A stretch of DNA of 64,000 nt from Herbidospora yilanensis (GCF_001570565.1 NZ_BBXE01000035.1:91166-155165); one strand, 5' to 3'. Shown: positions 8,572 through 17,885, counted from the first letter of the stretch. The notes: generated from the sequence alone by a model not told the origin. Program-made: numbers and translations.

Positions 8572-9747
8572 TCACCGCCCATCGAGAGCGTGGAGAAGTC
8601 TGGTCACTTCCACGCGCCACAGGCTGTCTGCCGGGAACCACCTGGACCGTTCCGACAAGGCGCGGGCGGCATGGCCGGCGGCGTCCGCCCGGGCCCCTGT
8701 CCGGGCGATCACCACCCACGGCCGCCCGGGATCGGCCCCGCCCCACCACGGCCGGGGCCGGACCGCGGACAACCCGGCCGCCAGCCGCGCCGCCCGCTCC
8801 GCGTCCCCCGGCCGACCGGCCGCGAGGTGCGCCTCGGCCGTCAGCAGCGCCGCCCGGATCTGCCGCCCCGCGTCGAGCGGCCCCCCGAGCGACATGCAGG
8901 CCTCGGCCACGGTCAGCGCGTGTTCCGCGGCCTCCCCCATACTCCCGGCCCGCCCGGCCCCCGCTCGTGAACCGGCGTCAGCCGCCACTCCTCCACCCGG
9001 CCCCGAGCCCGCGCTGAGAGCCGTTTGAACACCCTGCCCCGTTCCCGGGCCGTTTTCGCGTGCCGCCTTCGCACCCGGCTCCGGCCCGTTCTCCGGCCGC
9101 GCTCGTGCCGTCGCCCCCGCTCCGGCCGCCGCCAGCCGGGCGGAGGCCTCCAAAGCGCGGGCCTCCCAGGTGAGCAGGTGGTCGCCGCCCAGGACGGCGG
9201 CGCGGCGGCCCGACTCCTCCGCCGCCAGCTCGGCGGCCTCCGCGGTGGTCCGGCGGGCGTCCGGGTCGAGCAGCGGCAGGGTCAGGAGCGTGACGACCAG
9301 GTCGGTCCGGGCCACGCCGGTCCAGTGGTCGTGGCGGCCCAGGGTCTCGTGGCGGCGGGCGAGTTCGGCGCGCTGGGCGGTGAGCGCCCGGCGCAGGTCG
9401 TCGGGGCGGGCCCGGCGGGCGAGCCAGCGCAGATGGGCACTGGCGATCTCCATGGTGACCGGGTCGTCGGGGCCGAGGGAGACGCCCGCCTCGGCGTGCG
9501 CGGCCGACCAGGCGGCCACCGTCTCGTCCACCTGGCGGGTGCGGCTCAGTTCCCGTTCGGCCGCGGCGGCGACGCGGAGGGTGGTCGGGTGGGCGGCGCC
9601 CAGGTGGGCGCGGGCGCTGCCGAGCAGGTCGCCCAGTTCGGCCGCGGCGGACGGGCCGCCCGCGCGCACGATGGCGCGCAGGCGGGCGATCCAGGAGTGG
9701 CCGGCCGGCTGGGCCGGCCCGTCAGGCCGCGCGGGGGCCGTTGTCAC
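8572..9747 (-). CDS. Hypothetical Ala/Arg-rich helical-repeat (TPR-like) protein
   Basis: 391 residues starting at GTG 9747, which overlaps the end of the upstream TetR-like gene by 26 bases, so the two are translationally coupled. The protein is almost wholly alpha-helical with repeats resembling degenerate TPR units (AHLGAAHPTTLRVAAAAERE; LGPDDPVTMEIASAHLRWLA; ALTVAEACMSL). A low-complexity Gly/Ala linker lies at about 215-270. There is no enzyme motif, membrane segment or signal. Similar TPR proteins in actinomycetes often sit beside regulators, and it may sense or scaffold with its TetR-like neighbour. Function not recognised. Confidence 0.65.
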   Translation of the reverse strand: MTTAPARPDGPAQPAGHSWIARLRAIVRAGGPSAAAELGDLLGSARAHLGAAHPTTLRVAAAAERELSRTRQVDETVAAWSAAHAEAGVSLGPDDPVTMEIASAHLRWLARRARPDDLRRALTAQRAELARRHETLGRHDHWTGVARTDLVVTLLTLPLLDPDARRTTAEAAELAAEESGRRAAVLGGDHLLTWEARALEASARLAAAGAGATARARPENGPEPGAKAARENGPGTGQGVQTALSAGSGPGGGVAADAGSRAGAGRAGSMGEAAEHALTVAEACMSLGGPLDAGRQIRAALLTAEAHLAAGRPGDAERAARLAAGLSAVRPRPWWGGADPGRPWVVIARTGARADAAGHAARALSERSRWFPADSLWRVEVTRLLHALDGR

Positions 9748-10540
9748 GTTCCCGTCCCTCCGTCCTGATGGTCCGGCGCAGCGCGTCGGCGGCGGCTTCG
9801 AGCAGGTCGGCGGCGGCCGTCCGCTCCGGCGGGTCGAGCCGGGCCGACAACACCGCCACGACGGCGTCGGCGAGCGCGGGCAGCGGCTCGGTGGCGCGTT
9901 CCACGGCCGGGATCCGCGACTCCAGCGCGGGCCGCACCCCGTCGAGGACCACTTCGGCCGGCACGTGCAGCCCGCGCGTCGCGTCGATGATCACGTTCTG
10001 GAGCAGGCAGAAGACGTCGCGCGCGGTGGCCCGGGGACCGAAGACCGTCATGAGGTCCTCCACCGCGCAGACCGGCGGCTCCAGCCCGGTGGCCCGCAGC
10101 AGGCCCGGGTGGTCGGCGGCGAAGTCGGCCACCGCCAGCACCAGCCCCTCGGCGGCGGCCATCCGCCCGCCCGGTCCTGACTCCAGCATCTGTAGCCAGC
10201 TATCGCGATAGGGCCAGAAAGTCCAGACCACGGTCTCGCGCGCCAGTTCGGTCAGCGCGTCGACCCGCCCGAAGCAGTCGGGCAGCCCCCCGTCGTAGGC
10301 CGCCGCCAGCGAATGACGCGCCCTCGGTCCCACGACCGTGTACAACGTGCTGGTCGAGCCCCCCGACACGTCCAGCACCTCCTTGCCGACCCGGCCACCG
10401 GCCTCGGCCACCTCGCGGCAGGCCGCGTAGTAGACCGTCCTGGTCGCCCAGTGGCGTTGTCCGTGGCGGCTCCCCTGTAACAGGCCGTCCCGCCAACGGG
10501 CGGCCACGCTCCGGCGAGATTCCGTGAGTACGTCGGCCAC
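9722..10540 (-). CDS. TetR-like transcriptional regulator
   Basis: About 272 residues. The GTG at 10540 is preferred because GGGAGGGG lies just before it; an in-frame GTG at 10552 would add four residues. The N-terminal part has a helix-turn-helix-like segment (VLDVSGGSTSTLYTVVG) of the type found in TetR proteins, followed by a long helical ligand-binding-like domain. It overlaps the downstream helical-repeat gene and is divergent from the MFS exporter across about 220 bases, the usual layout for a repressor of an efflux pump. The family call is tentative because the HTH is not a textbook match. Confidence 0.55.
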   Translation of the reverse strand: MADVLTESRRSVAARWRDGLLQGSRHGQRHWATRTVYYAACREVAEAGGRVGKEVLDVSGGSTSTLYTVVGPRARHSLAAAYDGGLPDCFGRVDALTELARETVVWTFWPYRDSWLQMLESGPGGRMAAAEGLVLAVADFAADHPGLLRATGLEPPVCAVEDLMTVFGPRATARDVFCLLQNVIIDATRGLHVPAEVVLDGVRPALESRIPAVERATEPLPALADAVVAVLSARLDPPERTAAADLLEAAADALRRTIRTEGRERDNGPRAA

Positions 10541-10552
10541 GACCCCTCCCAC

Positions 10553-10762
10553 CCGTACGGAAGTATTCGAATTGTCGACAGAAGACTACAGCTGACTTAA
10601 GTACTTTTCACGACCTGATTGCTTTTGGTGGCATTGGTGAGGATGTTCACCAGGTGTTCCCTGCGGAAAGACAGCCGATCGGCCAACATGGAGGGGCCCG
10701 GGCCGAACCGTGCAAAAGTGACATGAATAGGATGCAATTCGATCTGCACGGAAAGGCACCAC
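10553..10762. promoter_or_regulatory. Divergent promoter region between the TetR-like regulator and the MFS exporter
   Basis: An AT-richer stretch of about 210 bases. Small palindromes are present (ATTCGAAT at 10565-10572 and ACTTAAGT at 10595-10602) and could be parts of a regulator site. None is long enough to be assigned on its own. Confidence 0.35.
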
Positions 10763-12217
10763 GTGACTCCCCCAGCTCGCCGCGGCGGCGCGATCATCAC
10801 AGCACTGGCGTCGGCGGGGATCGTGGTCTCGGTGATGCAGACCATCGTCATCCCGATCGTGCCCGAGCTGCCGCGGTACCTCCACACCGACGCCGCCTCG
10901 GTCACGTGGGTGCTGACCGCCACCCTGCTGGCGGGCGCCATCGCGACCCCGCTCACCGGGCGGCTGGGCGACATGTTCGGCAAGCGGCGGCTGCTGCTGA
11001 TCTGCCTCGCGCTGCTGGTCGCCGGGTCGGTGGTGGGGGCGCTCAGCTCCTCGGTCGTGCCGATGATCGTCGGCCGGGCGCTCCAGGGGTGCGCTGCCGG
11101 GGTGATCCCGCTCGGCATCAGTCTCATGCGCGACGAACTGGCCCCCGAGCGGCTCGGCTCCGCCATGGGCCTGATGAGCTCCTCCCTCGGCGTCGGCGGC
11201 GCGCTCGGCCTCCCGGCCGCCGCCGCCATCGCCCAGAACGCGAGCTGGCACCTGCTGTTCTGGGGCGCCGCCGGGCTGGGCCTGATCGCCATGATCATGG
11301 TGTGGACGCTCGTGCCGGAGTCGAGCGACCGCAGCGGCGGCCGGATCGACTTCCCCGGCGCGATCGGGCTGACCGCCGGGCTGCTCTGCCTGCTGCTGGC
11401 CATCACCAAGGGCGGCGACTGGGGCTGGGGCGAGCCGCTGACGCTGGGGCTGTTCGGCGCGGCCCTGGTGATCCTGGCCGTGTGGGGCGTCTACGAGCTG
11501 CGCCGCCCGGGGCCGCTGGTCGACCTGCGCACCTCCGCGCGGCGTCCGGTCCTGCTCACCAACATCGCCTCGATCGCGATCGGCTTCGCCATGTACGCCC
11601 AGGCGCTCGCCATCCCGCAGCTCCTCCAGTTGCCCGCCGCCACCGGCCACGGGCTCGGCCAGTCGATGCTCGTGGCGGGCCTGTGCATGGCGCCCGGCGG
11701 CCTGGTCATGATCTTCGTGTCGCCCCTGTCGGCCAAGCTGTCGGCCTGGAAGGGCGCCAAGGTGTCGCTGATGACCGGCGCCCTGTTGTTCGCGGCCGGC
11801 GACGTCGCCGCGTTGTGGCTGCTGAGCGCCCCCTGGCAGCTCATCGTGGTCAGCATGATCACCTCGACCGGCATGGCCCTGGCGTTCGCCGCCATCCCGG
11901 CGCTGATCATGGCGAACGTCCCGCACACCGAGACCGCCGCCGCCAACGGCCTCAACGCGCTGATGCGCTCGGTGGGCACCTCCACCGCCAGCGCGGTGGT
12001 CGGCGTGGCGCTGGCGCACATGACCCAGCCGTTCGCCGGGGTCCTCGTGCCGACCCTCGACGGATTCAAGCTGACGTTCGTCCTGGGAGCGGCGGCCGCC
12101 ATGCTGGCGGCGCTGATCATGGCGTTCGTCCCCGGGCGGCGGCGAAGTGTGGCGTACGCCACCCCCACAAAAGAAGCGGCGGGTATGGCGGCCGGCCACG
12201 TTCACCGCCCCTCGTAA
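10763..12217 (+). CDS. MFS exporter, DHA2-type (drug:H+ antiporter family)
   Basis: 484 residues from GTG 10763. Hydrophobic segments are distributed as in the 14-TM DHA2 exporters. The N-terminal TM1 carries VMQTIVIPIVPEL. The MFS loop 2-3 motif is GRLGDMFGKRRLLL, and a motif-C-like SSLGVGGALGLPAAAA occurs in TM5. Such proteins export drugs or lipophilic metabolites using the proton gradient. It is divergent from a TetR-like gene, which probably represses it. The substrate cannot be told from sequence. Confidence 0.9.
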   Translation: MTPPARRGGAIITALASAGIVVSVMQTIVIPIVPELPRYLHTDAASVTWVLTATLLAGAIATPLTGRLGDMFGKRRLLLICLALLVAGSVVGALSSSVVPMIVGRALQGCAAGVIPLGISLMRDELAPERLGSAMGLMSSSLGVGGALGLPAAAAIAQNASWHLLFWGAAGLGLIAMIMVWTLVPESSDRSGGRIDFPGAIGLTAGLLCLLLAITKGGDWGWGEPLTLGLFGAALVILAVWGVYELRRPGPLVDLRTSARRPVLLTNIASIAIGFAMYAQALAIPQLLQLPAATGHGLGQSMLVAGLCMAPGGLVMIFVSPLSAKLSAWKGAKVSLMTGALLFAAGDVAALWLLSAPWQLIVVSMITSTGMALAFAAIPALIMANVPHTETAAANGLNALMRSVGTSTASAVVGVALAHMTQPFAGVLVPTLDGFKLTFVLGAAAAMLAALIMAFVPGRRRSVAYATPTKEAAGMAAGHVHRPS

Positions 12218-12291
12218 CCGGCATATCGTCCTCCTCAGCGGGGGATGTGGCCCACAAGGACACATCACCCGACCACACTGCGAGGACCGCG

Positions 12292-12609
12292 ATGGATCCG
12301 CTTCTGCCCGCCATCCAGCAGATGATCGACGCCACCAACCGGGGCGACGACGACGCTCTCCTGGGGGCGTTCGCCGAGGACGCCGTCGTCAACGATTTCG
12401 GCCGCACGTTCGAGGGGCGCGACCGGATCGCCGAATGGAACACGCGGGAGCACATCGGCGCCCGCACGAAGATCGTGGTCACGGGGGCGCGCACCACGGG
12501 CGAATCGACCACTGTCGCGGTCACCGTGTCCGGCGACGGCTACAACGGGCCGGGCACCCTGACGTTCCGCACGCACGACACCCTTATCGACCGGCTTGAC
12601 ATCACCTGA
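12292..12609 (+). CDS. NTF2-like / SnoaL-like small protein
   Basis: 105 residues starting at ATG 12292. The pattern IQQMIDATNRGDDDALLGAF, then DDFGRTFEGRDRIAEW, then strands ending in TFRTHDTLIDRLDIT is that of the NTF2-like superfamily with a cone-shaped alpha+beta fold (SnoaL_2/DUF4440 types). Members are small isomerases, cyclases or ligand-binding proteins. No catalytic residue can be assigned here. It lies 74 bases after the MFS gene on the same strand and may be co-transcribed with it. Confidence 0.75.
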   Translation: MDPLLPAIQQMIDATNRGDDDALLGAFAEDAVVNDFGRTFEGRDRIAEWNTREHIGARTKIVVTGARTTGESTTVAVTVSGDGYNGPGTLTFRTHDTLIDRLDIT

Positions 12610-12704
12610 CGGGGGACGTCGGTCAAGCGCCGGGAAAGGGCGGTGCAAGCGGAAGGTCTATCACTTGTTCGCGTACGCGATGAAACGTACGAGAAGGAGC
12701 GCGG

Positions 12705-14591
12705 ATGGCCCACGAGGGGGACCGCCGGGGACGGGGCACGGCTCTGGCGGCCGGGGAACACGCACTGCACACCGAGGGGGATCTACGGGCGGCCCGCCAG
12801 TGGTTCGAGCCGGCCTGGCGTGGGGCGGAGGGCGACGGCGACCACGAGGGGATGGCCCGGTCGGCCCTGGGGCTGGGCGGCGTGTGGGTGCACGAGCACC
12901 GCACCGCCGAGGCGGAGTCGACGGTGCGCACCCGCCAGTGGCAGGCCCTGGCCGCCGCCGAACCCGGCTCCGACCTGGCGCGGCGGCTCCGCATCCGGCT
13001 GGCCGGCGAGGAGGACTACCGCCACGGCACCCACCACGCGATCATGCTGGAGCTCGCCGAGGCCAGGACCGCCGACGAGCCGGTCGCCCTGGTCGAGGCG
13101 CTCAGCCTGGCCCACCACTGCCTGCTCGGCCCCGACCACGGCCAGACCCGGCTCGCGCTGGCCAAGGAGCTGATCGGGCACGCCGGACGCACGGGCCGCC
13201 GCGGCGACATGGTCATGGGGGTGATGTGGCGTACCGTCGACCTGTTCTTATTGGGCGACCCCCACGCCGAACGCGGCCTGCGGGAACTGGAGGCCCTGCT
13301 CGACCGGAGCCCCCACCTGGCGGCCGGGTTCATCGCCAGCGCGATCCGGGTGATGCTGGCCATCCGCCAGGGCCGCTTCGCCCACGCCGAGAACCTCGCC
13401 ACCGCCAGCGCCGAACGCGGCACCGCCGCCGGCGACCGCGACGCCGCCGGCTGGTACGGCGGCCAGCTCGGCACCATCCGCTGGTTCCAGGGCCGCATCG
13501 CCGAACTGACCGATCTGATGCACGACCAGGCCGACTCCCCCGTGCTGAGCGCGGTCGACAACAGCTACTTCGCCGGCCTGGCCGTCGCCGCCGCCACCGC
13601 CGGGGAACACCGCCTGGCGGCCGGCATGCTGGCCCGCATCCGGGGCCGCGACCTCGCGGCCCTGCCCCGGTCGAGCTCCTGGCTCTACACCATGTACGGC
13701 GTCGCCGAGACCGCCCACCTCCTCGGCGACGAGACCGCCTCGGCCGAGGTCTACGACCTGCTCAGTCCCCACGAGGGCAGCCCGGTCATCGCCAGCCTGG
13801 GGGTCACCTGCCTGGGCTCGGCCCACCATCCGCTCGGGGTGGCCAGCCTGACCCTGGGCCGCCCCGACCGGGCGATCGGCCACTTCCGCTGCGCCGTCCG
13901 CGACAACCTGGCCCTGGGCCACTGGCCCGCCACCGTGTTGTCCCGCTGGCGGCTCGGCCACGCCCTGGCGCTGCGTCACGGCCCCGACGACGACGGCGCG
14001 CTGCGGGAACTGGAACTGGCCACCAAGGAGGCCGCCGAACTCGGCATGGACCTCCCGGCCCCGGTCGTCCGCCGCTCCCCGGGGCCGTGGTCGGCCACGG
14101 CCCGCCGCCACGGCCGCCACTGGCGCCTCGACCTCGGCGGCCGGTCGGTCGTCGTGGAACACAGCGTCGGCATGGGCCACCTGGCGGTCCTGATCGCCAA
14201 CCCGGGCCGGGAGGTCTCCGCCGCCGACCTGGCCGGCGTCCCCGGCCAGCCCCCCGACCAGCCGGTGCTCGACACGACGGCGCGCCGGGCCTACGAGGCC
14301 CGGCTGGCCCGGCTCCAGGAGGCGATCGAGGAACGCGAGGCGCTGACCGACACGGCGGGGGCGACGGCGCTACGGGCCGAACACGCGTGGCTGGCGGGCG
14401 AGCTGGCCGCCGCGACCGGGCTGGGGGGCCGGTCGCGGGCGTTCGCCGGCGACGGGGAACGGGCCAGAGTGGCGGTCGGCAAGGCGATCCGCCGGGCTCT
14501 GGCCCGGATAGAGGAGCTCGACGAGGCGGTGGCGGCGGAACTGCGGGCGACGGTGAAGACCGGGGCCCGGTGCGGCTACCACCCGCGATGA
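12705..14591 (+). CDS. Large TPR-repeat protein with C-terminal charged domain, regulator-like
   Basis: 628 residues from ATG 12705 with a GAGAAGGAG ribosome site. Residues about 10-440 are helical TPR-type repeats (ARQWFEPAWRGA, ARSALGLGGVWVHEHR, RAIGHFRCAVRDNLALGH). Residues about 455-628 resemble the tail of actinobacterial AAA/NB-ARC and LuxR-like regulators: a beta segment (WRLDLGGRSVVVEHSVGM) and a HTH-like GMGHLAVLIANPGREVSAADLAG, followed by a coiled-coil LARLQEAIEEREALTD. No nucleotide-binding P-loop is present, so this looks like only the sensor and output half of such regulators. Specific role unknown. Confidence 0.65.
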   Translation: MAHEGDRRGRGTALAAGEHALHTEGDLRAARQWFEPAWRGAEGDGDHEGMARSALGLGGVWVHEHRTAEAESTVRTRQWQALAAAEPGSDLARRLRIRLAGEEDYRHGTHHAIMLELAEARTADEPVALVEALSLAHHCLLGPDHGQTRLALAKELIGHAGRTGRRGDMVMGVMWRTVDLFLLGDPHAERGLRELEALLDRSPHLAAGFIASAIRVMLAIRQGRFAHAENLATASAERGTAAGDRDAAGWYGGQLGTIRWFQGRIAELTDLMHDQADSPVLSAVDNSYFAGLAVAAATAGEHRLAAGMLARIRGRDLAALPRSSSWLYTMYGVAETAHLLGDETASAEVYDLLSPHEGSPVIASLGVTCLGSAHHPLGVASLTLGRPDRAIGHFRCAVRDNLALGHWPATVLSRWRLGHALALRHGPDDDGALRELELATKEAAELGMDLPAPVVRRSPGPWSATARRHGRHWRLDLGGRSVVVEHSVGMGHLAVLIANPGREVSAADLAGVPGQPPDQPVLDTTARRAYEARLARLQEAIEEREALTDTAGATALRAEHAWLAGELAAATGLGGRSRAFAGDGERARVAVGKAIRRALARIEELDEAVAAELRATVKTGARCGYHPR

Positions 14592-14606
14592 CCGCGTGAC
14601 CGGCGG

Positions 14607-15143
14607 TCAGACGATCCGGCCGACGTGGGCGAGGGCCTGCTTCAGCAGGGTGCCCTGGCCGCCGGTCATCTCCTGCTGGACGACCGGGGAGGCCGCCTCC
14701 TCGGGGGTGAACCACTCCAGGTCGAGGGCGTCCTGGCGGGGGGCGCAGTCGCCGGCGACCGGGACGATGTAGGCCAGCGACACCGCGTGCTGGCGCGGGT
14801 CGTGGTAGGGGGTCACGCCCGGGGTGGGGAAGTATTCGGCGATGGTGAACGGCTGGGGCGACAGCGGGACGCGGGGCAGGGCGACCGGGCCGAGGTCCTT
14901 CTCCAGGTGCCGCAGCAGCGCGTCGCGGACCCGCTCGCCGTAGAGGACCCGCCCGGAGACCAGCGCGCGGCTGACGGTGCCGTCGGCGCCGATGCGCAGC
15001 AGCAGGCCGACGTGGGTGACCACGCCGTTCTCGTCGGCGCGGACCGGCACGGCGTCGACGTAGAGGATCGGGAGGCGCTCGCGCATGAGCGAGAGCTCCT
15101 CGGGTGACAGCCAGCCCGCCGCGGTTTCGGTCATTTCGGTCAT
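14607..15143 (-). CDS. DUF4916 / NUDIX-like hydrolase
   Basis: 178 residues. It matches the actinobacterial NUDIX-like DUF4916 family: N-terminal WLSPEELSLMRERLPILYVDAVPVR, central LLLRIGADGTVSRALVSGRVLYGERVRDALLRHLEKDLG and FTIAEYFPTPGVTPYHDPRQH. The canonical Nudix box GX5EX7REUXEEXGU is degenerate: RVRDALLRHLEKDLG lacks the REXXEE core. Hydrolase activity is therefore doubtful. Its start overlaps the stop of the upstream HhH gene (ATGA), so the two are coupled. It converges with the TPR gene with a 15-base gap. Confidence 0.75.
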   Translation of the reverse strand: MTEMTETAAGWLSPEELSLMRERLPILYVDAVPVRADENGVVTHVGLLLRIGADGTVSRALVSGRVLYGERVRDALLRHLEKDLGPVALPRVPLSPQPFTIAEYFPTPGVTPYHDPRQHAVSLAYIVPVAGDCAPRQDALDLEWFTPEEAASPVVQQEMTGGQGTLLKQALAHVGRIV

Positions 15144-15343
15144 CGCTCGATCTTATCGGGATCGCGGAACGACAGTCCGGCGGCGGTCAGCGCCTCGGTG
15201 AGCACGCGGATGCCCTTGGGCCCCATCCCGTGCAGCGCGAGCAGTTCCCTGGCCGTGAACCGGGTGACGTCTTCGAGGGTGCGGCAGCCGGCCTCGGCCA
15301 GCGCGCGGTTCGCCGGGCGGCCGATCGTCGGGAGTTCGGTCAT
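15140..15343 (-). CDS. Small helix-hairpin-helix protein (RpoA-CTD/HhH-like)
   Basis: 67 residues consisting almost solely of one tandem HhH unit: LPTIGRPANRALAEAGCRTLEDVTRFTARELLALHGMGPKGIRVLTEAL, given here in outline (first hairpin TIGRPAN, second HGMGPKG). This is the fold of the RNA polymerase alpha C-terminal domain and of small DNA-binding HhH proteins. The family is common in actinomycetes. Binding to DNA is expected but the target is unknown. It is coupled by a 4-base overlap to the NUDIX-like gene. Confidence 0.75.
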   Translation of the reverse strand: MTELPTIGRPANRALAEAGCRTLEDVTRFTARELLALHGMGPKGIRVLTEALTAAGLSFRDPDKIER

Positions 15344-15354
15344 GGGTGCCGATG

Positions 15355-16344
15355 CTACGAGACGCGCCAGAGTGTGGCATTGGCTCCGGGGTCATCGGGG
15401 TCCCCTTCCGGTGAGGTGAACCCGGCGCCCCACACCTGCGAGGTGCCCGGCCGGCGCGCCACGGCGGCCAGCGACGCGTCGTACCCCTTGGGCCGGGGCA
15501 GCGGCACGCTTTCCCAGCTCGTGCCCCTGACCTGCCAGAAACGCGGGTTCCAGCCGCCCTGCGCGATCCAGACCCCGCCCTTGCCGTCCGGCTCCGCCTC
15601 CGTGTACGGCTGCCCTTGCGTCGCCCCGAGCGTCATCCGCCACCGGGAGCCGTTCCAGTGCACGGCCAGTGGCCGGGAGAAGGTGACGTCGTCGCCCTCG
15701 GCATCGGCCCCCTCCCAGGAGACCCCGCCGACGGCCCACACATCGCGCGCGCCGAGGACGGCGACGTCGATGAAGGTGGCGGTGGCGTCCTCGGTCGGCA
15801 GCGGGATCGCGGGCAGCGGCACCTTGCGCCAGGCCTTGCCCGACCAGTGGAAGACGCCGCTCCCGGCGGCCCAGACGTGCCCCCCTCCGGCGTCCACGGC
15901 CTGGGCGGTGCCCGGGACGGGGTGGCGTTTCCACGACGACCCCGTCCAGCGCCGCGAAGTGTTCCCGCCGACGGCCCAGACCTCGCGGGCGGAGACGGTC
16001 TCGGCGTCGGCGGCCCGGAACGTGCCAAGCGACCACGACGTCCAGGCGCGCCCGTTCCAGGCGTAAGCCCGGTCGGGCCCGAAGGCCCAGACCCGGCCCG
16101 CGGAGGCGGCGACCGCCGACAACTCGGGCAGCCGTCCGGGCAGCGTCTTCCTCGCCTTGCCCTTGAGCGACTGCACGAACCCCTGGCGGCGCCCGTTCAC
16201 GGACCGGTGCCCGGCGGTCCAGACGGTGCCGTCGGCCGTGACCGCGACGTCGGCGAACACGTCGTCTCCGGGGAAGTGGACGACCTGGGCGACCTGCCAG
16301 GGAGTGGCGGAGGCCGCCAATAAGACCGCGATGATTGCCCGCAT
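15355..16344 (-). CDS. Secreted beta-propeller (BNR/Kelch-like) protein
   Basis: About 329 residues from ATG 16344, chosen because a short signal peptide follows (MRAIIAVLLAASATPW). The upstream in-frame extension has no such feature. The body has recurring blade motifs (DVFADVAVTADGTVWTAGH; VWAFGPDRAYAWNGRAW; VWAVGG; VWAAGSGVFHWSGKAW), giving about six blades. Proteins of this type in actinomycetes are of unknown function and may act as extracellular binding scaffolds. No catalytic residues are visible. It is divergent from the tyrosine phosphatase with only 18 bases between starts. Confidence 0.75.
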   Translation of the reverse strand: MRAIIAVLLAASATPWQVAQVVHFPGDDVFADVAVTADGTVWTAGHRSVNGRRQGFVQSLKGKARKTLPGRLPELSAVAASAGRVWAFGPDRAYAWNGRAWTSWSLGTFRAADAETVSAREVWAVGGNTSRRWTGSSWKRHPVPGTAQAVDAGGGHVWAAGSGVFHWSGKAWRKVPLPAIPLPTEDATATFIDVAVLGARDVWAVGGVSWEGADAEGDDVTFSRPLAVHWNGSRWRMTLGATQGQPYTEAEPDGKGGVWIAQGGWNPRFWQVRGTSWESVPLPRPKGYDASLAAVARRPGTSQVWGAGFTSPEGDPDDPGANATLWRVS

Positions 16345-16362
16345 CCGCCCACAATATTCCCC

Positions 16363-16779
16363 ATGACCCTGCACGGCGCTCTTCTCCTGCCGGACGGCAC
16401 CCGGATCCGGGGCCGCGGACTCCGCCACCCGCTGCCCCCGGGCCCGCTCCCCGACTTCGGCCTGTACGTCGTGGGCCGGCCCCCGCAGGTGCCCTGGCCC
16501 TCCGAATGGGTGCGCTGGCCCGACTTCTGGTTGCCCTCCGACCCGGCCCGTGCGGCCACGGCGATTCGCGGCCTGTACGACCGGGCCGCCGGCGGAGCCG
16601 ACGTCGAGGTGGCGTGCGGGGGCGGGGTGGGCCGCACCGGGACGGTGCTGGCCTGCCTGGCCACGCTGACGGGCCTGGACCCGGACGAGGCGGTGGCGTG
16701 GGTGAGGGCCAACCACCACCGGAAGGCGGTGGAGACCCCGTGGCAACGCCGCTGGATCCGCCGCTTCGCCACCCTGTGA
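16363..16779 (+). CDS. Protein tyrosine phosphatase-like protein (Cys-X5-Arg)
   Basis: 138 residues. The P-loop is C85-GGGVG-R91-TGT, an exact CX5R signature. A WPD loop (W52-P53-D54) supplies the general acid about 30 residues earlier, so the catalytic set is complete. The size and arrangement resemble compact dual-specificity or tyrosine phosphatases of actinomycetes. It probably dephosphorylates a protein or a small phospho-compound in the cytoplasm; no signal peptide is seen. Confidence 0.85.
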   Translation: MTLHGALLLPDGTRIRGRGLRHPLPPGPLPDFGLYVVGRPPQVPWPSEWVRWPDFWLPSDPARAATAIRGLYDRAAGGADVEVACGGGVGRTGTVLACLATLTGLDPDEAVAWVRANHHRKAVETPWQRRWIRRFATL

Positions 16780-16782
16780 GGC

Positions 16783-16805
16783 CCGAAGCAGGCGGTCTGC
16801 TTCGG
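16783..16805 (+). terminator. Hairpin after the tyrosine phosphatase gene
   Basis: A perfect 9-bp stem (CCGAAGCAG at 16783-16791 with 16797-16805) and a 5-base loop begin 4 bases after the stop codon. There is no U-tract. Confidence 0.55.
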
Positions 16806-16951
16806 CGGAGTCGCCCCGTCCGAGGGCCGGAGACTCGGCCGACCCGCGCGGTCGGGCGACCGGCTCCTACGCGTCACCGGTCGCGGATGGCGGGTTCTCC
16901 GGCTCCGGGGGGTCGAGGGAGATCCTGCCGCACGCCACCGACGGTTCCGCG

Positions 16952-17830
16952 TTATTCGGTGTCGCGGTAGGTGGCCGTCCGGAACAGGAACGACGCCCAC
17001 GACCGGAACGGCCGCCAGGTGTCGGCCAGCCGCCTGAACTCCTTCGGCGGCGTGTCCTCCGGCAGCCCGTAGGCCTCCCTGAGCAGCGCGAACAATCTCG
17101 GCTCGTCGCCGGGGAAGGCGTCGGGGGCCCCCGCCCCGCGGATGAGGATGAGCCCGGCCGAGAACGGCCCCACCCCCGGCAGCGCCCGGAGCTCCGCCAG
17201 GGCCTCCTCCGGCGGGACGCTCCGCAGGTATTCGGTCGTCAGCATCCCGTCGAGGGCCGCCCTCGCCAGCCCCCGGATCCACTCCTCCTTCTGGGCGGGC
17301 AGCCCGAACCCCTCGGCGTCGACCAGGCTGATCGGCGGCGGGAAGACGGCGTGCTCGGCGTCGCCGACGACGATCCGCGCGCCGAACCGCTCCGAGATTC
17401 GCCCCTTCAGGCTCCGCGCGACGACCATCGACGACCGCTGCACGATCACCGCCCAGACGGCCGCCTCCCACGGCGTCCAGAAACACACGGGCCGCAGCCC
17501 CGGGTGGGCCGCCCGGAGATCCTTCAGCACGGGATCGGCGTCCCCCACCCGCTCGAAGCCGGCTCCGTCGACGTCGAGCGAGAAGATCCGCGCCACCTCG
17601 GCGCGCAGGGCGGCCCCGGCGGGCCGGGTGGTCTCGACCCGCACCCCGCCGGGGGCCGCGGTGACGGCGACCCCCACGGGGAGCCAGTCGTGTTCGGCGC
17701 AGTAGCCGAACCGCAGGGTCCCGCCCTCGGACGGAAACGTGGTCGCCGCCGGCCACTCCCCGACGAACCGCAGCGTGGCGGCGAAGTCGAAGGCGCCCCG
17801 GGCGGTCAGCGTGAATCCGTGCGTGGTCAT
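16952..17830 (-). CDS. DNA-3-methyladenine glycosylase II-type (AlkA-like) protein
   Basis: 292 residues. The N-terminal half is the AlkA N-domain-like beta region. The C-terminal half has the HhH-GPD signature LRALPGVGPFSAGLILIRG followed 10 residues later by PDAFPGDEPRL, where the Asp of the GPD motif lies. The PFRSWASFLFRTATYR tail is typical. It would excise alkylated bases in base-excision repair. It stands alone and converges with the phosphatase gene across about 170 bases without a gene. Confidence 0.85.
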   Translation of the reverse strand: MTTHGFTLTARGAFDFAATLRFVGEWPAATTFPSEGGTLRFGYCAEHDWLPVGVAVTAAPGGVRVETTRPAGAALRAEVARIFSLDVDGAGFERVGDADPVLKDLRAAHPGLRPVCFWTPWEAAVWAVIVQRSSMVVARSLKGRISERFGARIVVGDAEHAVFPPPISLVDAEGFGLPAQKEEWIRGLARAALDGMLTTEYLRSVPPEEALAELRALPGVGPFSAGLILIRGAGAPDAFPGDEPRLFALLREAYGLPEDTPPKEFRRLADTWRPFRSWASFLFRTATYRDTE

Positions 17831-17885
17831 CTCGGCATCGTAGGGGGCACGGGCCCGGTTTCATCCGCCGGCGGCGACGCCGGCT

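Noticed and set aside
10586..12268. Open frame antisense to the MFS exporter
   Set aside because: Gln/His/Arg/Asp-rich low-complexity shadow; the plus strand encodes obvious transmembrane helices.
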